Below, one piece after another: positions 49,802 to 58,688 of a stretch of DNA of 64,000 nucleotides (positions are counted from its first letter, which is position 1; every line of letters starts with the position of its first letter). The DNA comes from DASSBG01 sp963800395. Lineage in GTDB: Bacteria > Pseudomonadota > Gammaproteobacteria > Xanthomonadales > Rhodanobacteraceae. The translations under genes and the position numbers were made by a program. The notes below the pieces were generated by a model. The model saw only the letters and a program-made list of their open reading frames with translations, did not search any database and had not been told where the DNA came from. The stretch spans positions 1 through 64,000 of the forward strand of contig CAWDBD010000014.1 in assembly GCA_963800395.1 (NCBI GenBank), given 5' to 3'.

Positions 49802-52800
49802 ACCGCGTTCTACTGGTAGACGACAAGGAGGAGAACCTTTATTACCTGGAGGCACTCTTCAAGGGGCACGGTTACGAGGTAACCACAGCGCGCCACGGCG
49901 CCGAGGCGCTGGTGAAAGCCCGGCAAAGCCCCCCGGATATAATCATTTCCGACCTGTTGATGCCGGTGATGGACGGCTACACCTTGTTGCGCCAATGGAA
50001 AGCCGACGAGAGTCTGGCGGCAATTCCCTTCATTGTCTATACCGCGACCTATACCGAAGCCCAGGACAAGCAGCTGGCGCTGGGCATGGGTGCCGATGCT
50101 TTCATTCTCAAACCTGCCGAACCGGATACGTTCCTGGCGCAGGTCCGGGAAGTGCAGTCGCGAGTCAGCACTACGCCGAGCGATTCACCCAAGGGCCCCG
50201 AAACGGATGACAGTGGCCTGATGAAGGTCTACAGCAGCACACTCATCCGCAAGCTCGAACAGAAATCACTGCAGCTGGAGGAAGCCAATCGCGCGCTGCA
50301 GAGGGACATTGAAGAACGCATCAAGGCCGAGGAGATGCTGCGCCTGCTGAAGTCGGCAGTGATGCAATCTCGCGAGTCCATCCTGATCACCGATGCAAAA
50401 ATCGATCCGCCGGGGCCGCAGATCGTGTTCGTCAATCCGGCATTTGCCCGACTGACCGGTTATACGCGCGAGGAGGCCATCGGCATGACGCCGCGGATCC
50501 TGCAGGGACCGCGCACCGACAAGGCGGTATTGCAACGTCTCCGGCAAAACCTGGAACAGGGCGAGGTTTTCGAGGGTGAGGCGATTCAGTATCGCAAGGA
50601 CGGCAGCGAATACGTGCAGGAATGGCAGGTTGCACCCATACGCGATGCTGGCGGAAGCGTTACCCACTACGTGGCGATCCAGCGTGACATCACTGAACGT
50701 GTGCGTGTCGCCAACCAGATCAGGACCAACGAGCGCGAACAGCGGCGCTTGGCCGAGGCACTCGAGCAAGAGCGTGCCCGTTTGCTGGCTGCTCAGCGCG
50801 TGGCCAAGGTTGGGAGCTGGGAGACGGACCTGACCAGCATGAAGGTGATCTGGTCGGAGGAGACATATCGCATCCACGAGACCGACCCGGATGCATTCGA
50901 GCCGACGCACGAGAGGTTCATGCAATTGGTGCATCCCCAGGACCGCGCCAGAGTGGATGCCGCGTTCACGCGTTCTCAGCTTGAGCGTGGCGACCATTCC
51001 GTGGAGCACCGGCTTTTGCTGGGGAGTGGTCGGGTCAAGTATGTCGAGGAGCGCTGGCAGATCATGTTTGATGATCAGGGCACTGCCGTTCGTGCCACCG
51101 GTACCTGCCAGGACATCAGTGAACGCAAGATCGCGGAAATGACGTTGCGGGAAAGCGCGCAGAACATCAAGCGGCTGAACCGCGTGTATGCCTTGCTCAG
51201 CCATCTCAATGCATTGATCGTGCGCGTGGCAGATCGGGACGAGCTGTTTGATGAAGCCTGCCAGATTGCGGTGACGCATGGGGGGTACTGCATGGCCATG
51301 ATTTGCATGGTCGACAAGGCCAGCGGACGAATCGCCCCCATCGCTTCGGCAGGCAAGGACCGAAAGCTCATGGCGGCAGTGAGCGAGTTTCTGACCTCGC
51401 CACAGCGAGTACCCGAGACCCTGGTGGCGCGGGTCGTGCAGGAGAAGTCCATCTACATTGTCAATGACATGCAGAGCGAGAAGGCGGCACTGCTGTCGGA
51501 GCTCTACCTCGAACGCGGTGTGCGCTCGATGGCGCTGCTGCCGCTGATGGTTGCCGGTGAAGCGGTTGGCGTGATTGCGCTGTATGCGGCCGAGACAGGC
51601 TATTTCAACGACGAGCAAAAGAAACTGCTCACTGACCTTGCCGGTGATGTTGCGTTCGCAATCGATCACATCGAAAAGCAGGAACGCCTCGACTATCTGG
51701 CCTTCTATGACGAGCTTACTGGTCTGGCAAACCGCACCCTGTTGCTGGAGCGAGTGGCGCAGTACATGCGTGGCGCGATCAACCACGGCGGGGGTGCTCC
51801 GAGGGAACTGGCTTTGTTCGTTTTCGACCTGGAGCGTTTCAAGAACGTCAACGATAGCCTGGGGCATGCCGCGGGCGACATGCTGTTGAAGCAGGTGGCG
51901 CAATGGTTGTGCGTGCATGCTGGCGATGCCAGCTTGCTGGCGCGGGTAGGGTCCGACCGATTCGCGTTTGTGCTGCCCGAAGTCCGCTCGAATGGCAACC
52001 TGACCAGCTTGCTGGAAAAGACCATGGAACGGTTTCAGAACCATGCGTTCAATCTGGATGGACAGGTGCTGCATATCGGCGCGAAGGCAGGCATAGCGTT
52101 GTTCCCGCGGGATGGCGACACTGCCGAAACCCTTTTCAAGAATGCCGAGGCGGCGCTGAAAAAGGCCAAGATCGGCGGCGAGCGCTACCTGCTGTTCGAA
52201 AAGAACATGTCCGAGCATGCTGCGACCAATCTCGCCATGGAAACCCAGCTGCACGGGGCGCAGAGCAATAACGAGTTCGAACTGTACTACCAGCCTAAAC
52301 TGAGCCTGCAGACCGGTCGTGTCACCGGCACCGAAGCGCTTATGCGCTGGAATAATCCACAGATGGGCTTGCTGCTTCCGGATGATTTCATTCCCATGCT
52401 GGAGGAAACCGGACTGATCCACGAAGTCGGGCGCTGGGCTGTGCGCAAGGCAATAAGCGATTATCTCCGCTGGTGTGATCGAGGCCTGGACGCCGTCCGT
52501 ATTGCAGTGAATGTGTCGCCGTTGCAACTGCGCAAACGCAATTTCGCAAACGAGATAGAGCAACTGGTTTCGGTTGATCCGCGCGCCGCTGCCGGCCTGG
52601 AGCTGGAGATCACCGAGAGCATGGTCATGGAGGACGTCGAGCACTGCATTGTCGTTCTGGAAGCCATCCGCGCCCTGGGCGTGCATGTCACCATGGACGA
52701 TTTCGGTACCGGCTTCTCCTCGCTCAGCTATCTCTCGCGCCTGCCGCTGGACGCGCTGAAGATCGACAAGTCATTTGTGCGCGACATGTCAGCGAGCCCG

Positions 52801-53007
52801 GACGGGGTGTCGTTCGTGTCCAACATCGTCAGTCTGGCCCGCTCAATCAACCTCAAGGTGATTGCCGAAGGTGTCGAAAGCGAGGAACAGGCCACGCTGC
52901 TGACCTCGCTGGGGTGTGATGAGCTGCAGGGTTACCACTTCAGCCGACCGGTGCCGCGCGATGTGTTCGAAGAGAAGTTTCTGGCGGTTGCCACGCCGTC
53001 GAGCTGA
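49798..53007 (+). CDS. Response regulator-PAS-PAS-GAF-(degenerate GGDEF)-EAL phosphodiesterase
   Basis: 1069 residues. Receiver with Asp52 ('IIISDLLMPVMDGY'), coiled coil, PAS ('VNPAFARLTGYTREEAIGM'), second PAS, GAF (about 460-620) and GGDEF-like domain whose signature is GSDRF (about residue 718) instead of GG(D/E)EF, so no cyclase activity is expected. The EAL domain is intact: 'GTEALMRWNNPQ' (about 845), 'LEITESMVMEDVEHC' and 'MDDFGTGFSSLSYL'. It therefore probably degrades c-di-GMP under control of the kinase two genes upstream. The ATGA overlap supports coupled translation. Nothing is recognised from 53008 to 53336. Confidence 0.92.
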   Translation: MNRVLLVDDKEENLYYLEALFKGHGYEVTTARHGAEALVKARQSPPDIIISDLLMPVMDGYTLLRQWKADESLAAIPFIVYTATYTEAQDKQLALGMGADAFILKPAEPDTFLAQVREVQSRVSTTPSDSPKGPETDDSGLMKVYSSTLIRKLEQKSLQLEEANRALQRDIEERIKAEEMLRLLKSAVMQSRESILITDAKIDPPGPQIVFVNPAFARLTGYTREEAIGMTPRILQGPRTDKAVLQRLRQNLEQGEVFEGEAIQYRKDGSEYVQEWQVAPIRDAGGSVTHYVAIQRDITERVRVANQIRTNEREQRRLAEALEQERARLLAAQRVAKVGSWETDLTSMKVIWSEETYRIHETDPDAFEPTHERFMQLVHPQDRARVDAAFTRSQLERGDHSVEHRLLLGSGRVKYVEERWQIMFDDQGTAVRATGTCQDISERKIAEMTLRESAQNIKRLNRVYALLSHLNALIVRVADRDELFDEACQIAVTHGGYCMAMICMVDKASGRIAPIASAGKDRKLMAAVSEFLTSPQRVPETLVARVVQEKSIYIVNDMQSEKAALLSELYLERGVRSMALLPLMVAGEAVGVIALYAAETGYFNDEQKKLLTDLAGDVAFAIDHIEKQERLDYLAFYDELTGLANRTLLLERVAQYMRGAINHGGGAPRELALFVFDLERFKNVNDSLGHAAGDMLLKQVAQWLCVHAGDASLLARVGSDRFAFVLPEVRSNGNLTSLLEKTMERFQNHAFNLDGQVLHIGAKAGIALFPRDGDTAETLFKNAEAALKKAKIGGERYLLFEKNMSEHAATNLAMETQLHGAQSNNEFELYYQPKLSLQTGRVTGTEALMRWNNPQMGLLLPDDFIPMLEETGLIHEVGRWAVRKAISDYLRWCDRGLDAVRIAVNVSPLQLRKRNFANEIEQLVSVDPRAAAGLELEITESMVMEDVEHCIVVLEAIRALGVHVTMDDFGTGFSSLSYLSRLPLDALKIDKSFVRDMSASPDGVSFVSNIVSLARSINLKVIAEGVESEEQATLLTSLGCDELQGYHFSRPVPRDVFEEKFLAVATPSS

Positions 53008-53336
53008 AGCCGGAGGCAGCGGCACGCAGTTTCCCTGCAAGCGCCTGGCACGGGCTTCGGCAGGCACAATACGGTTTGTCCACTTGTCGTGTTGACAGCC
53101 GAGCTGCAGTCAACTGATGGGGCAGGGGCAAGTCACAAGGCATGTGGTGCAGAGTCGGTGATGGCCCAGCTTGCATGCCATGGCTGGTGTTGCCCGCTCA
53201 GGGTGATGTACGCGCGATACCGACGACAGGGTCATTTTGCGCTCGGCAATGGTGCCTGTGTCGCAAGATTGCGCGATAGCTCATGCGCGCAGCCGGGCGA
53301 CGACAGCGCCGGTCTGTGTGTTGTGTATGATCGGCA

Positions 53337-55859
53337 TCATGCGACGTTTTCCCAGGCGAGGTGGCCGCGGTAGCGTCGGATGGCCGTCTGACCCTCTGGC
53401 ATGGCAAAGAGGTGGATCCAGCCGTTGTCGACCAGTTGGCGTACCTCCTGGTGACGTGAAATCACCTGGTTGATGGCCTCGACCGGGGCTGCCAGAACCA
53501 CCGAAAGGCGCAGTGGTTCGTGCACCAGCCGCTCGCCATCATGCACGGATTGCCATGGCAGGCCGCTGCGCAGGTCACCGCTGTTGCCTTCCAGCACGCC
53601 AAGGCTGCCGACGACGTTGTGCAGCACCTTGTTGCCGCTGCCGAACACGCGGTTGTCGACCGTGGATCCGTAATACTGAAGATTGATCCAGGTAGCGACC
53701 ACCATGGGTGCCGTCATGATCAGTTCCAGTACGCGCCAATCGGCGTCCTGGCGCCAGTCGTAGCTGTGCAGGAACACTTTGCCGTCCAGATCCACGCCAC
53801 GGGTCTGGTGCCGCGGCGCGGCGATGAATGCTGCGCAACCGGCCAGACCCCATTCCGGTCGCGGCTGGCTCCAGTCGCGGCTGCGCGCAATGAGCTGTGC
53901 ATCAACAGGCCGCGTGTTGTCGATCGGCAGCCGCTTGCCACGCTCCGCCCGGGTACGCTTGCCCGCCTGCTTGAGCCATGAGCGCAGCTGCCGCAGATCC
54001 TCGGCATGCCCGGCGGGTATGCTGTCGAGGTCGAACAGCGTGACTTCGTCTGTAGTGGTGTCGTGCAGACCGGCAACAAACACGGTGCTCTCGGGGATCA
54101 CGATCTGTCGCGACAGCAGTCCGGCGCGGACCGCTGGGTCGTTGAGGATGGCTGCGGCGACGCGGGCATTGGCTTCGCCGGTATGACCGCCGCAGGCGCC
54201 GCAATCGAGCCCGCTGGCGTGCGGATTGTTGACGGTGCTTGAGCCGTGCCCGGCCAGCAGCACCAGACGTGCGAATCCATCGGAAAGCGACATGGCCTTG
54301 AGTACGGATTCGGCCATCTGCAGGCGCTCGCGTGGGGTGAACCCGGTGATGCGGCCAGCTATCTCGGCCGTAGCGATGTCGGGCCGCAAACGCTTTTGCT
54401 CTGTCTGGCTGAGGCCATCAACGGCCGGGTGAGGCACCACCCGCGTCAGGCCAAAGCCGTCGCTGGCCAACTTTGCCAGATAGGTCCATCCCATCGTTTC
54501 GACGAAGGCAAACGATGACACCGCAGCCGTCTTGAATGATCGCCAGGCTTGTGCTGCGCGCTTTCGCAATCGGCGCTTGCCAAGCAGGGCCCAACGTTCA
54601 CTCGGGCTCGCGTCTTGCACGGTCTCGTACACCGTGAATCGGGGTTTCAGCAATGCCGGGCATTGCGCGTTGCCCTGTGTCTGGCCCAGCGGCACGTACT
54701 CGATGGGAAAGCCGAAGAAGCCGGCGAATCCCATGGTACAGATCTGCGGCGAGGTGCTTTCCAGGGCACGCCGAAACACCTCAGAACGCACATCAATGCA
54801 GAAGGCCGCCTGCACCGCGGGTCGCGTCACCGGTCGTTCCTCGCGAGGTGCGCACAGCTTGCCCAGAAATTCGCGCTGCCAGGCGTTTTCATGAGCCGAC
54901 AGCAGCAGCTCGTCGATGGCGAAATTGGTATCGGTATCAGGTATTTCGCCGATCATCTCGCGCGCGTCGCGCCAGGCTTGCGTTACCTTGGGATTGTTGT
55001 CGAAGACCAGCAGGATGGCCACGTCCCATGCCACTCGAATGGCCAGCCATTCGATCAGGCTATTGTCGTTCGCGCCCCGCAGTTCGCTTTGCCACACGCG
55101 GTAGCGGGCGTAGCTGGCCCATCCGCCGATACTCATCAGCAAGCGATGAAAGTAGGGCAGCCGGTCGCCCGCGCGCAGGCCCAGTCGGGTGGCGCCTTCG
55201 CTGAGCATGGCTTCGGCGTCATCGGGCAGTGCCTTGATTGCCAGGCGGAACCCGGTCAGCCCCTGCAGTTCGGGAGTGCGGTCGATCAGCGCCTGCTTGC
55301 GCCAGGCCTGGTATGGAGGGAGCTCGCGCCAGGGCATATTCCAGGCCGCCTGGCCATCATCGAAGTAGCTTGCTGCCCAGGTTGAAATGCGGTCGCAGGC
55401 AAAGCTCGCCCAATCCTTGCCGGTGACACGCGATGCGACATCGGCCACGGTTCGGAGTGGCTGCCGCTGTCCTGGGTCCTTGCTTGCGGCGGCGAGCTTC
55501 AGGGCCTGTACCTTGTCGGGCTGCACGATGGCGGGCCTGGCGCGCGCAATGGCCGCGGCCAGATCGGTGTCGGCAATGCGCCCGCTGGTTATCGCATTGG
55601 CATAATACCCGCGCGGCATGGTCATGCGTGCCCCGGCGGCTCGGGACATCAGGCCGGCTGCATCGGCAAAGCGCTGGTCAACCAGTCCGAGAAAGGGGTT
55701 GACGGCGACAAAGTGCTGCAGAGGCCAGAGAGGTGCGATGCGTCGGCATGCCTGGAGGGCCGCTTCAAGGGCGCGGTCATTCTCGATTCCGGCAGCGGCT
55801 GGCTGCGCTTCACTTGTGACCAGGTGCAGCGGCTGTGCATTGAGGGCAGATGTTGTCAT
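53337..55859 (-). CDS. dabA: DabA, zinc-binding subunit of DAB inorganic-carbon transporter
   Basis: 840 residues from the ATG at 55859 (GGAGAG upstream). DUF2309/UPF0753 family: a peripheral beta-carbonic-anhydrase-like protein that works with DabB to accumulate bicarbonate. The expected zinc/catalytic residues are present: Cys354 and Asp356 ('AFCIDVRSEVFRR'), His538 ('LAGHGSSTVNN') and Cys553 ('GLDCGACGGHTGEAN'). 'QHFVAVNPFLGLVDQRF' near the N-terminus is a family signature. It starts 14 bases after dabB. An open frame upstream of the ATG overlaps dabB and is not used. Confidence 0.95.
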   Translation of the reverse strand: MTTSALNAQPLHLVTSEAQPAAAGIENDRALEAALQACRRIAPLWPLQHFVAVNPFLGLVDQRFADAAGLMSRAAGARMTMPRGYYANAITSGRIADTDLAAAIARARPAIVQPDKVQALKLAAASKDPGQRQPLRTVADVASRVTGKDWASFACDRISTWAASYFDDGQAAWNMPWRELPPYQAWRKQALIDRTPELQGLTGFRLAIKALPDDAEAMLSEGATRLGLRAGDRLPYFHRLLMSIGGWASYARYRVWQSELRGANDNSLIEWLAIRVAWDVAILLVFDNNPKVTQAWRDAREMIGEIPDTDTNFAIDELLLSAHENAWQREFLGKLCAPREERPVTRPAVQAAFCIDVRSEVFRRALESTSPQICTMGFAGFFGFPIEYVPLGQTQGNAQCPALLKPRFTVYETVQDASPSERWALLGKRRLRKRAAQAWRSFKTAAVSSFAFVETMGWTYLAKLASDGFGLTRVVPHPAVDGLSQTEQKRLRPDIATAEIAGRITGFTPRERLQMAESVLKAMSLSDGFARLVLLAGHGSSTVNNPHASGLDCGACGGHTGEANARVAAAILNDPAVRAGLLSRQIVIPESTVFVAGLHDTTTDEVTLFDLDSIPAGHAEDLRQLRSWLKQAGKRTRAERGKRLPIDNTRPVDAQLIARSRDWSQPRPEWGLAGCAAFIAAPRHQTRGVDLDGKVFLHSYDWRQDADWRVLELIMTAPMVVATWINLQYYGSTVDNRVFGSGNKVLHNVVGSLGVLEGNSGDLRSGLPWQSVHDGERLVHEPLRLSVVLAAPVEAINQVISRHQEVRQLVDNGWIHLFAMPEGQTAIRRYRGHLAWENVA

Positions 55860-55873
55860 GCAAGTACTCTCCG

Positions 55874-57451
55874 TTATCGCGCAGGCGTGTTCGGTGTGCG
55901 CAGTGCGCCAATCAGCCGGTTGAACAGGCTGTTGGCGTAGAGGCCATTGGCCAGATGTATCCGCATGGCGCACCAGCGGTCGCTTGCCAACCACTTCGGG
56001 GCAAGAATCTGCAGCACCGTTACCATGCCGAACGAAGCAACCGCCAGCAGCATGATCAACAAACCGGCAGCGTCCGGGACCGTGGGCGGCGGCAGGGTCG
56101 ACGCCAGCAACCAGGCTGCGGACCCCTGCAGCACGAAGTACATCACCGTGGCGCCCATCGCCAGCATGGCAGTGCGCGCCAGCACCGCCGCATGGCCTCG
56201 ACCCTGTGAGGCCTGGGCCAGCAGCAGACTCAGGCTCATGACAAGAATCGCTCCCAGCGACAGCATTGCGGCCGATTCGTTGCCAAGGAAGCCGAACAGC
56301 CAGCTGGCGACGGCATAGATGCCCAGGGCCAGCGTCAGGTTTCCCAGAATGGTTGCAACCCCGGGCGCATGTTTCAGGTCCGGCTGCCAGCGTGTCCTGG
56401 CAATTTCCACCACGCTGCCGGAGGCCAGGAATGCATGAGCCTTGTACAGCGAATGGGCGACCAGATGCACCAGCGCGATCGGGAACGCAGCAAGGCCGCA
56501 TTCCAGCAGCATGAAACCCATCTGGCCGACCGTGGACCATGCCAGCGAACCCTTGATGCTTGGCTGGGTCAGCATGACCACCGCGCCGAACAGTGCAGTG
56601 AAGCCGCCGATGATTGCAAGCAGGTGCAATGCCGGGCCGAAAAGTACCATGACATCGGCAAAGCGGATCACCAGAAAGCCGCCAGCATTGATGATGCCCG
56701 CGTGCAGCAGGGCGGAAACCGGGGTGGGTGTCTCCATCACCTCCGGCAACCAGCCGTGCGTGGGGAACTGGGCTGACTTGAGCAGGGCCGCTATTGCGAG
56801 CAGCACGGCCGCGGCGGATACCGGGGCAGGGGTGTCGGTGAGCTGGCGCGCTCGGTCAAGAATGGTCGCCAGGTCAGCGCTGCCGAAGGCGGAGGCCAGT
56901 GCCAGTGCGGCACCGATCAGGCATATATCGCTGAGGCGCGCGACAATGAATTTCTTGCGCGCCGCCATGACCGCGGCACGCCGGTCGCGATAGAACACCA
57001 GCAAGCGATGCAGCGACAGGCTGGTGGCGATCCATGCGCCAACCAGTTGCAAGAGGTTGCCGGCAAGCACCAGTGCAGTGACGGCAGCCAGGGTCAGGCA
57101 CAGTCCGCCAAGAAATTCGCCCTGGCGTGGATCACCATCAAGGTAATTGCGGCTGTATTGCAGCACGATCAGCCCGACAAATGCGATCAGCAGGAACATG
57201 CAGCAGGTCAGGGCGTCCAGTCGCACAGACAGGCCAAGGCCGTACCAGCCGAGGAGCGGACTGGTGACTGCGCCAAAGCGCGCGACCAGGATGGCGGCGG
57301 CGATTGCCAGAAGCAGAGCCAGCACCGAGGCCAGGCGACTGGCCAGCAGCACCCGCCGGGGTCGCAAACCCGGATGCCTGAGTGCGAGCAGGGTGATGGC
57401 GACCAGGGCAGCAGGGGCGACCAGGGCGAGGGTGGCAAGTGCGGCAGGCAT
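55874..57451 (-). CDS. dabB: DabB, membrane subunit of DAB inorganic-carbon transporter
   Basis: 525 residues with about 13 TM helices, homologous to NuoL/MrpA proton-translocating subunits. 'LKSAQFPTHGWLPEVMETPTPVSALLHAG' (quoted in part: 'HGWLPEVMETPTPVSALLHA') is the hallmark of this antiporter-like family, with the conserved Lys in TM7/8. In DAB systems it couples cation flow to DabA-driven CO2 hydration. It precedes dabA in one operon and is divergent from a LysR gene, the same arrangement as characterised DAB operons. Confidence 0.93.
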   Translation of the reverse strand: MPAALATLALVAPAALVAITLLALRHPGLRPRRVLLASRLASVLALLLAIAAAILVARFGAVTSPLLGWYGLGLSVRLDALTCCMFLLIAFVGLIVLQYSRNYLDGDPRQGEFLGGLCLTLAAVTALVLAGNLLQLVGAWIATSLSLHRLLVFYRDRRAAVMAARKKFIVARLSDICLIGAALALASAFGSADLATILDRARQLTDTPAPVSAAAVLLAIAALLKSAQFPTHGWLPEVMETPTPVSALLHAGIINAGGFLVIRFADVMVLFGPALHLLAIIGGFTALFGAVVMLTQPSIKGSLAWSTVGQMGFMLLECGLAAFPIALVHLVAHSLYKAHAFLASGSVVEIARTRWQPDLKHAPGVATILGNLTLALGIYAVASWLFGFLGNESAAMLSLGAILVMSLSLLLAQASQGRGHAAVLARTAMLAMGATVMYFVLQGSAAWLLASTLPPPTVPDAAGLLIMLLAVASFGMVTVLQILAPKWLASDRWCAMRIHLANGLYANSLFNRLIGALRTPNTPAR

Positions 57452-57557
57452 GGATTCTCCGGCATGGGGTTAATGGCGTGCCGGAAAGGTAATGGATGGA
57501 CATCATTTCATAAAATTCATAGTATGAAGATTATCCATATACAAAAAAGAACGATAT
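57452..57557. promoter_or_regulatory. dabB-lysR divergent control region
   Basis: 106 AT-rich bases. A palindrome TTCAT-N12-ATGAA lies at 57507-57528 and ATGGAT (57492-57497) faces ATCCAT (57533-57538). Both fit LysR-type operator spacing (T-N11-A type) and lie where a regulator could control both promoters. Confidence 0.55.
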
Positions 57558-58463
57558 ATGGCTGCCTTGAACTACAACCATCTGCGCTACTTCTGGGCCG
57601 TGGCGCGCGAGGGCAATCTGACGCGCACCGCAGAAAAGCTGCATGTATCGCAATCCGCCCTCTCGGTCCAGATCAAGAAACTCGAGCACCAGATCGGGCA
57701 TGCGCTATTCAATCGGACCGGGAAGAAACTTCAGCTGACCGAAGCGGGTCGCATCGCGCTGGACCATGCCGAGGTGATCTTCGCCACCGGGGCAGAGCTG
57801 CTGGGGACGCTCAAGCAGCAGCCTGGCGAGCAACGTCAGGTTCTAAGGGTAGGTGCGCTGGCGACTCTGTCGCGCAATTTCCAGATCGGCTTCCTGCGGC
57901 CACTGCTGGGTCGTGAAGATGTAGAGGTCGTCATCCGCTCCGGCACCACGGAAGATCTTCTGAACAGCCTGGAAGCGCACCGCCTGGACGTGGTGCTGCT
58001 CAATTTGCCGCCGCTGCGCGACGCCGCCACAGCGTGGATATCTCACCCGATCGCGGAACAGCCGGTCAGTCTGGTGGGGACTCGGGCGCGGGTAGGACGA
58101 GGTGTGAAGCTGGAGACACTGATAGCGCGTGAGCCGCTGGTATTGCCGACGCTGGAGAGCAGCATCCGCACCGGCTTCGATGCCTGGCTGGACCGGCTGG
58201 GCATCCGCCCGCGCATTGCTGCGGAAGTGGACGACATGGCCATGATGCGACTGCTTGCCCGTGAGGATATCGGGCTGGCAGTGGTGCCGCCAATCGTGGT
58301 GCGCGACGAACTGGCCAGCGGTGCTCTTTTCGAGGTTGCCCGGCTGCCGCAACTCAGCGAGACGTTTGTCGCGGTCACCTTGTCACGGCGTTTCCCCAAT
58401 CCTCTGCTGCGACAGCTCATCGTGGCGGAAAACGCGCAATTCGCTGACACGGATCAAAGCTGA
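57558..58463 (+). CDS. LysR-family regulator of the dab locus
   Basis: 301 residues. The winged helix-turn-helix is N-terminal ('NYNHLRYFWAVAREGNLTRT', 'HVSQSALSVQIKKLE'), followed by a periplasmic-binding-like effector domain (about 90-295). The N-terminus is of the NhaR-like type ('NYNHLRYFW'). Divergent orientation from dabB and a palindrome between them suggest it controls inorganic-carbon uptake, perhaps sensing a carbon metabolite. It carries no unusual features and has normal length. Confidence 0.92.
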   Translation: MAALNYNHLRYFWAVAREGNLTRTAEKLHVSQSALSVQIKKLEHQIGHALFNRTGKKLQLTEAGRIALDHAEVIFATGAELLGTLKQQPGEQRQVLRVGALATLSRNFQIGFLRPLLGREDVEVVIRSGTTEDLLNSLEAHRLDVVLLNLPPLRDAATAWISHPIAEQPVSLVGTRARVGRGVKLETLIAREPLVLPTLESSIRTGFDAWLDRLGIRPRIAAEVDDMAMMRLLAREDIGLAVVPPIVVRDELASGALFEVARLPQLSETFVAVTLSRRFPNPLLRQLIVAENAQFADTDQS

Positions 58464-58615
58464 CTCGCTGGGCCAGCATGAAGCCGGCAACGGCTGAATA
58501 TGTTGCAGTCAAGGATGCCGGGAAAGCCGGGCATCGATTTGGCTCGGTACCGATACTGGAAGGCCCGCATCTGTTTTGCGCTCGTGCTCCGGCAAATCTC
58601 TCCAAGCCACAAAGT

Positions 58616-58643
58616 ACTGCGGGGACATTTCTGTCCCCGCAGT
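58616..58643. terminator. Perfect 11-bp hairpin between lysR and the giant repeat gene
   Basis: ACTGCGGGGAC (58616-58626), loop ATTTCT, GTCCCCGCAGT (58633-58643). No T-tract on either side, so it may be a bidirectional stop, mRNA end stabiliser or a dispersed REP-type palindrome. Confidence 0.6.
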
Positions 58644-58688
58644 GATTGCAAGCCTGATGTTTCCGATCTCCGAATCAGAGGCCGGTCA

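Noticed and set aside
50266..52686. 806-codon minus-strand frame opposite the regulator-EAL gene
   Set aside because: Shadow of a well-supported coding frame; no domain or start signal.
55860..56540. N-terminal extension of DabA by about 227 residues
   Set aside because: It lies inside dabB in another frame; DabA family proteins start near the chosen ATG and a Shine-Dalgarno precedes it.
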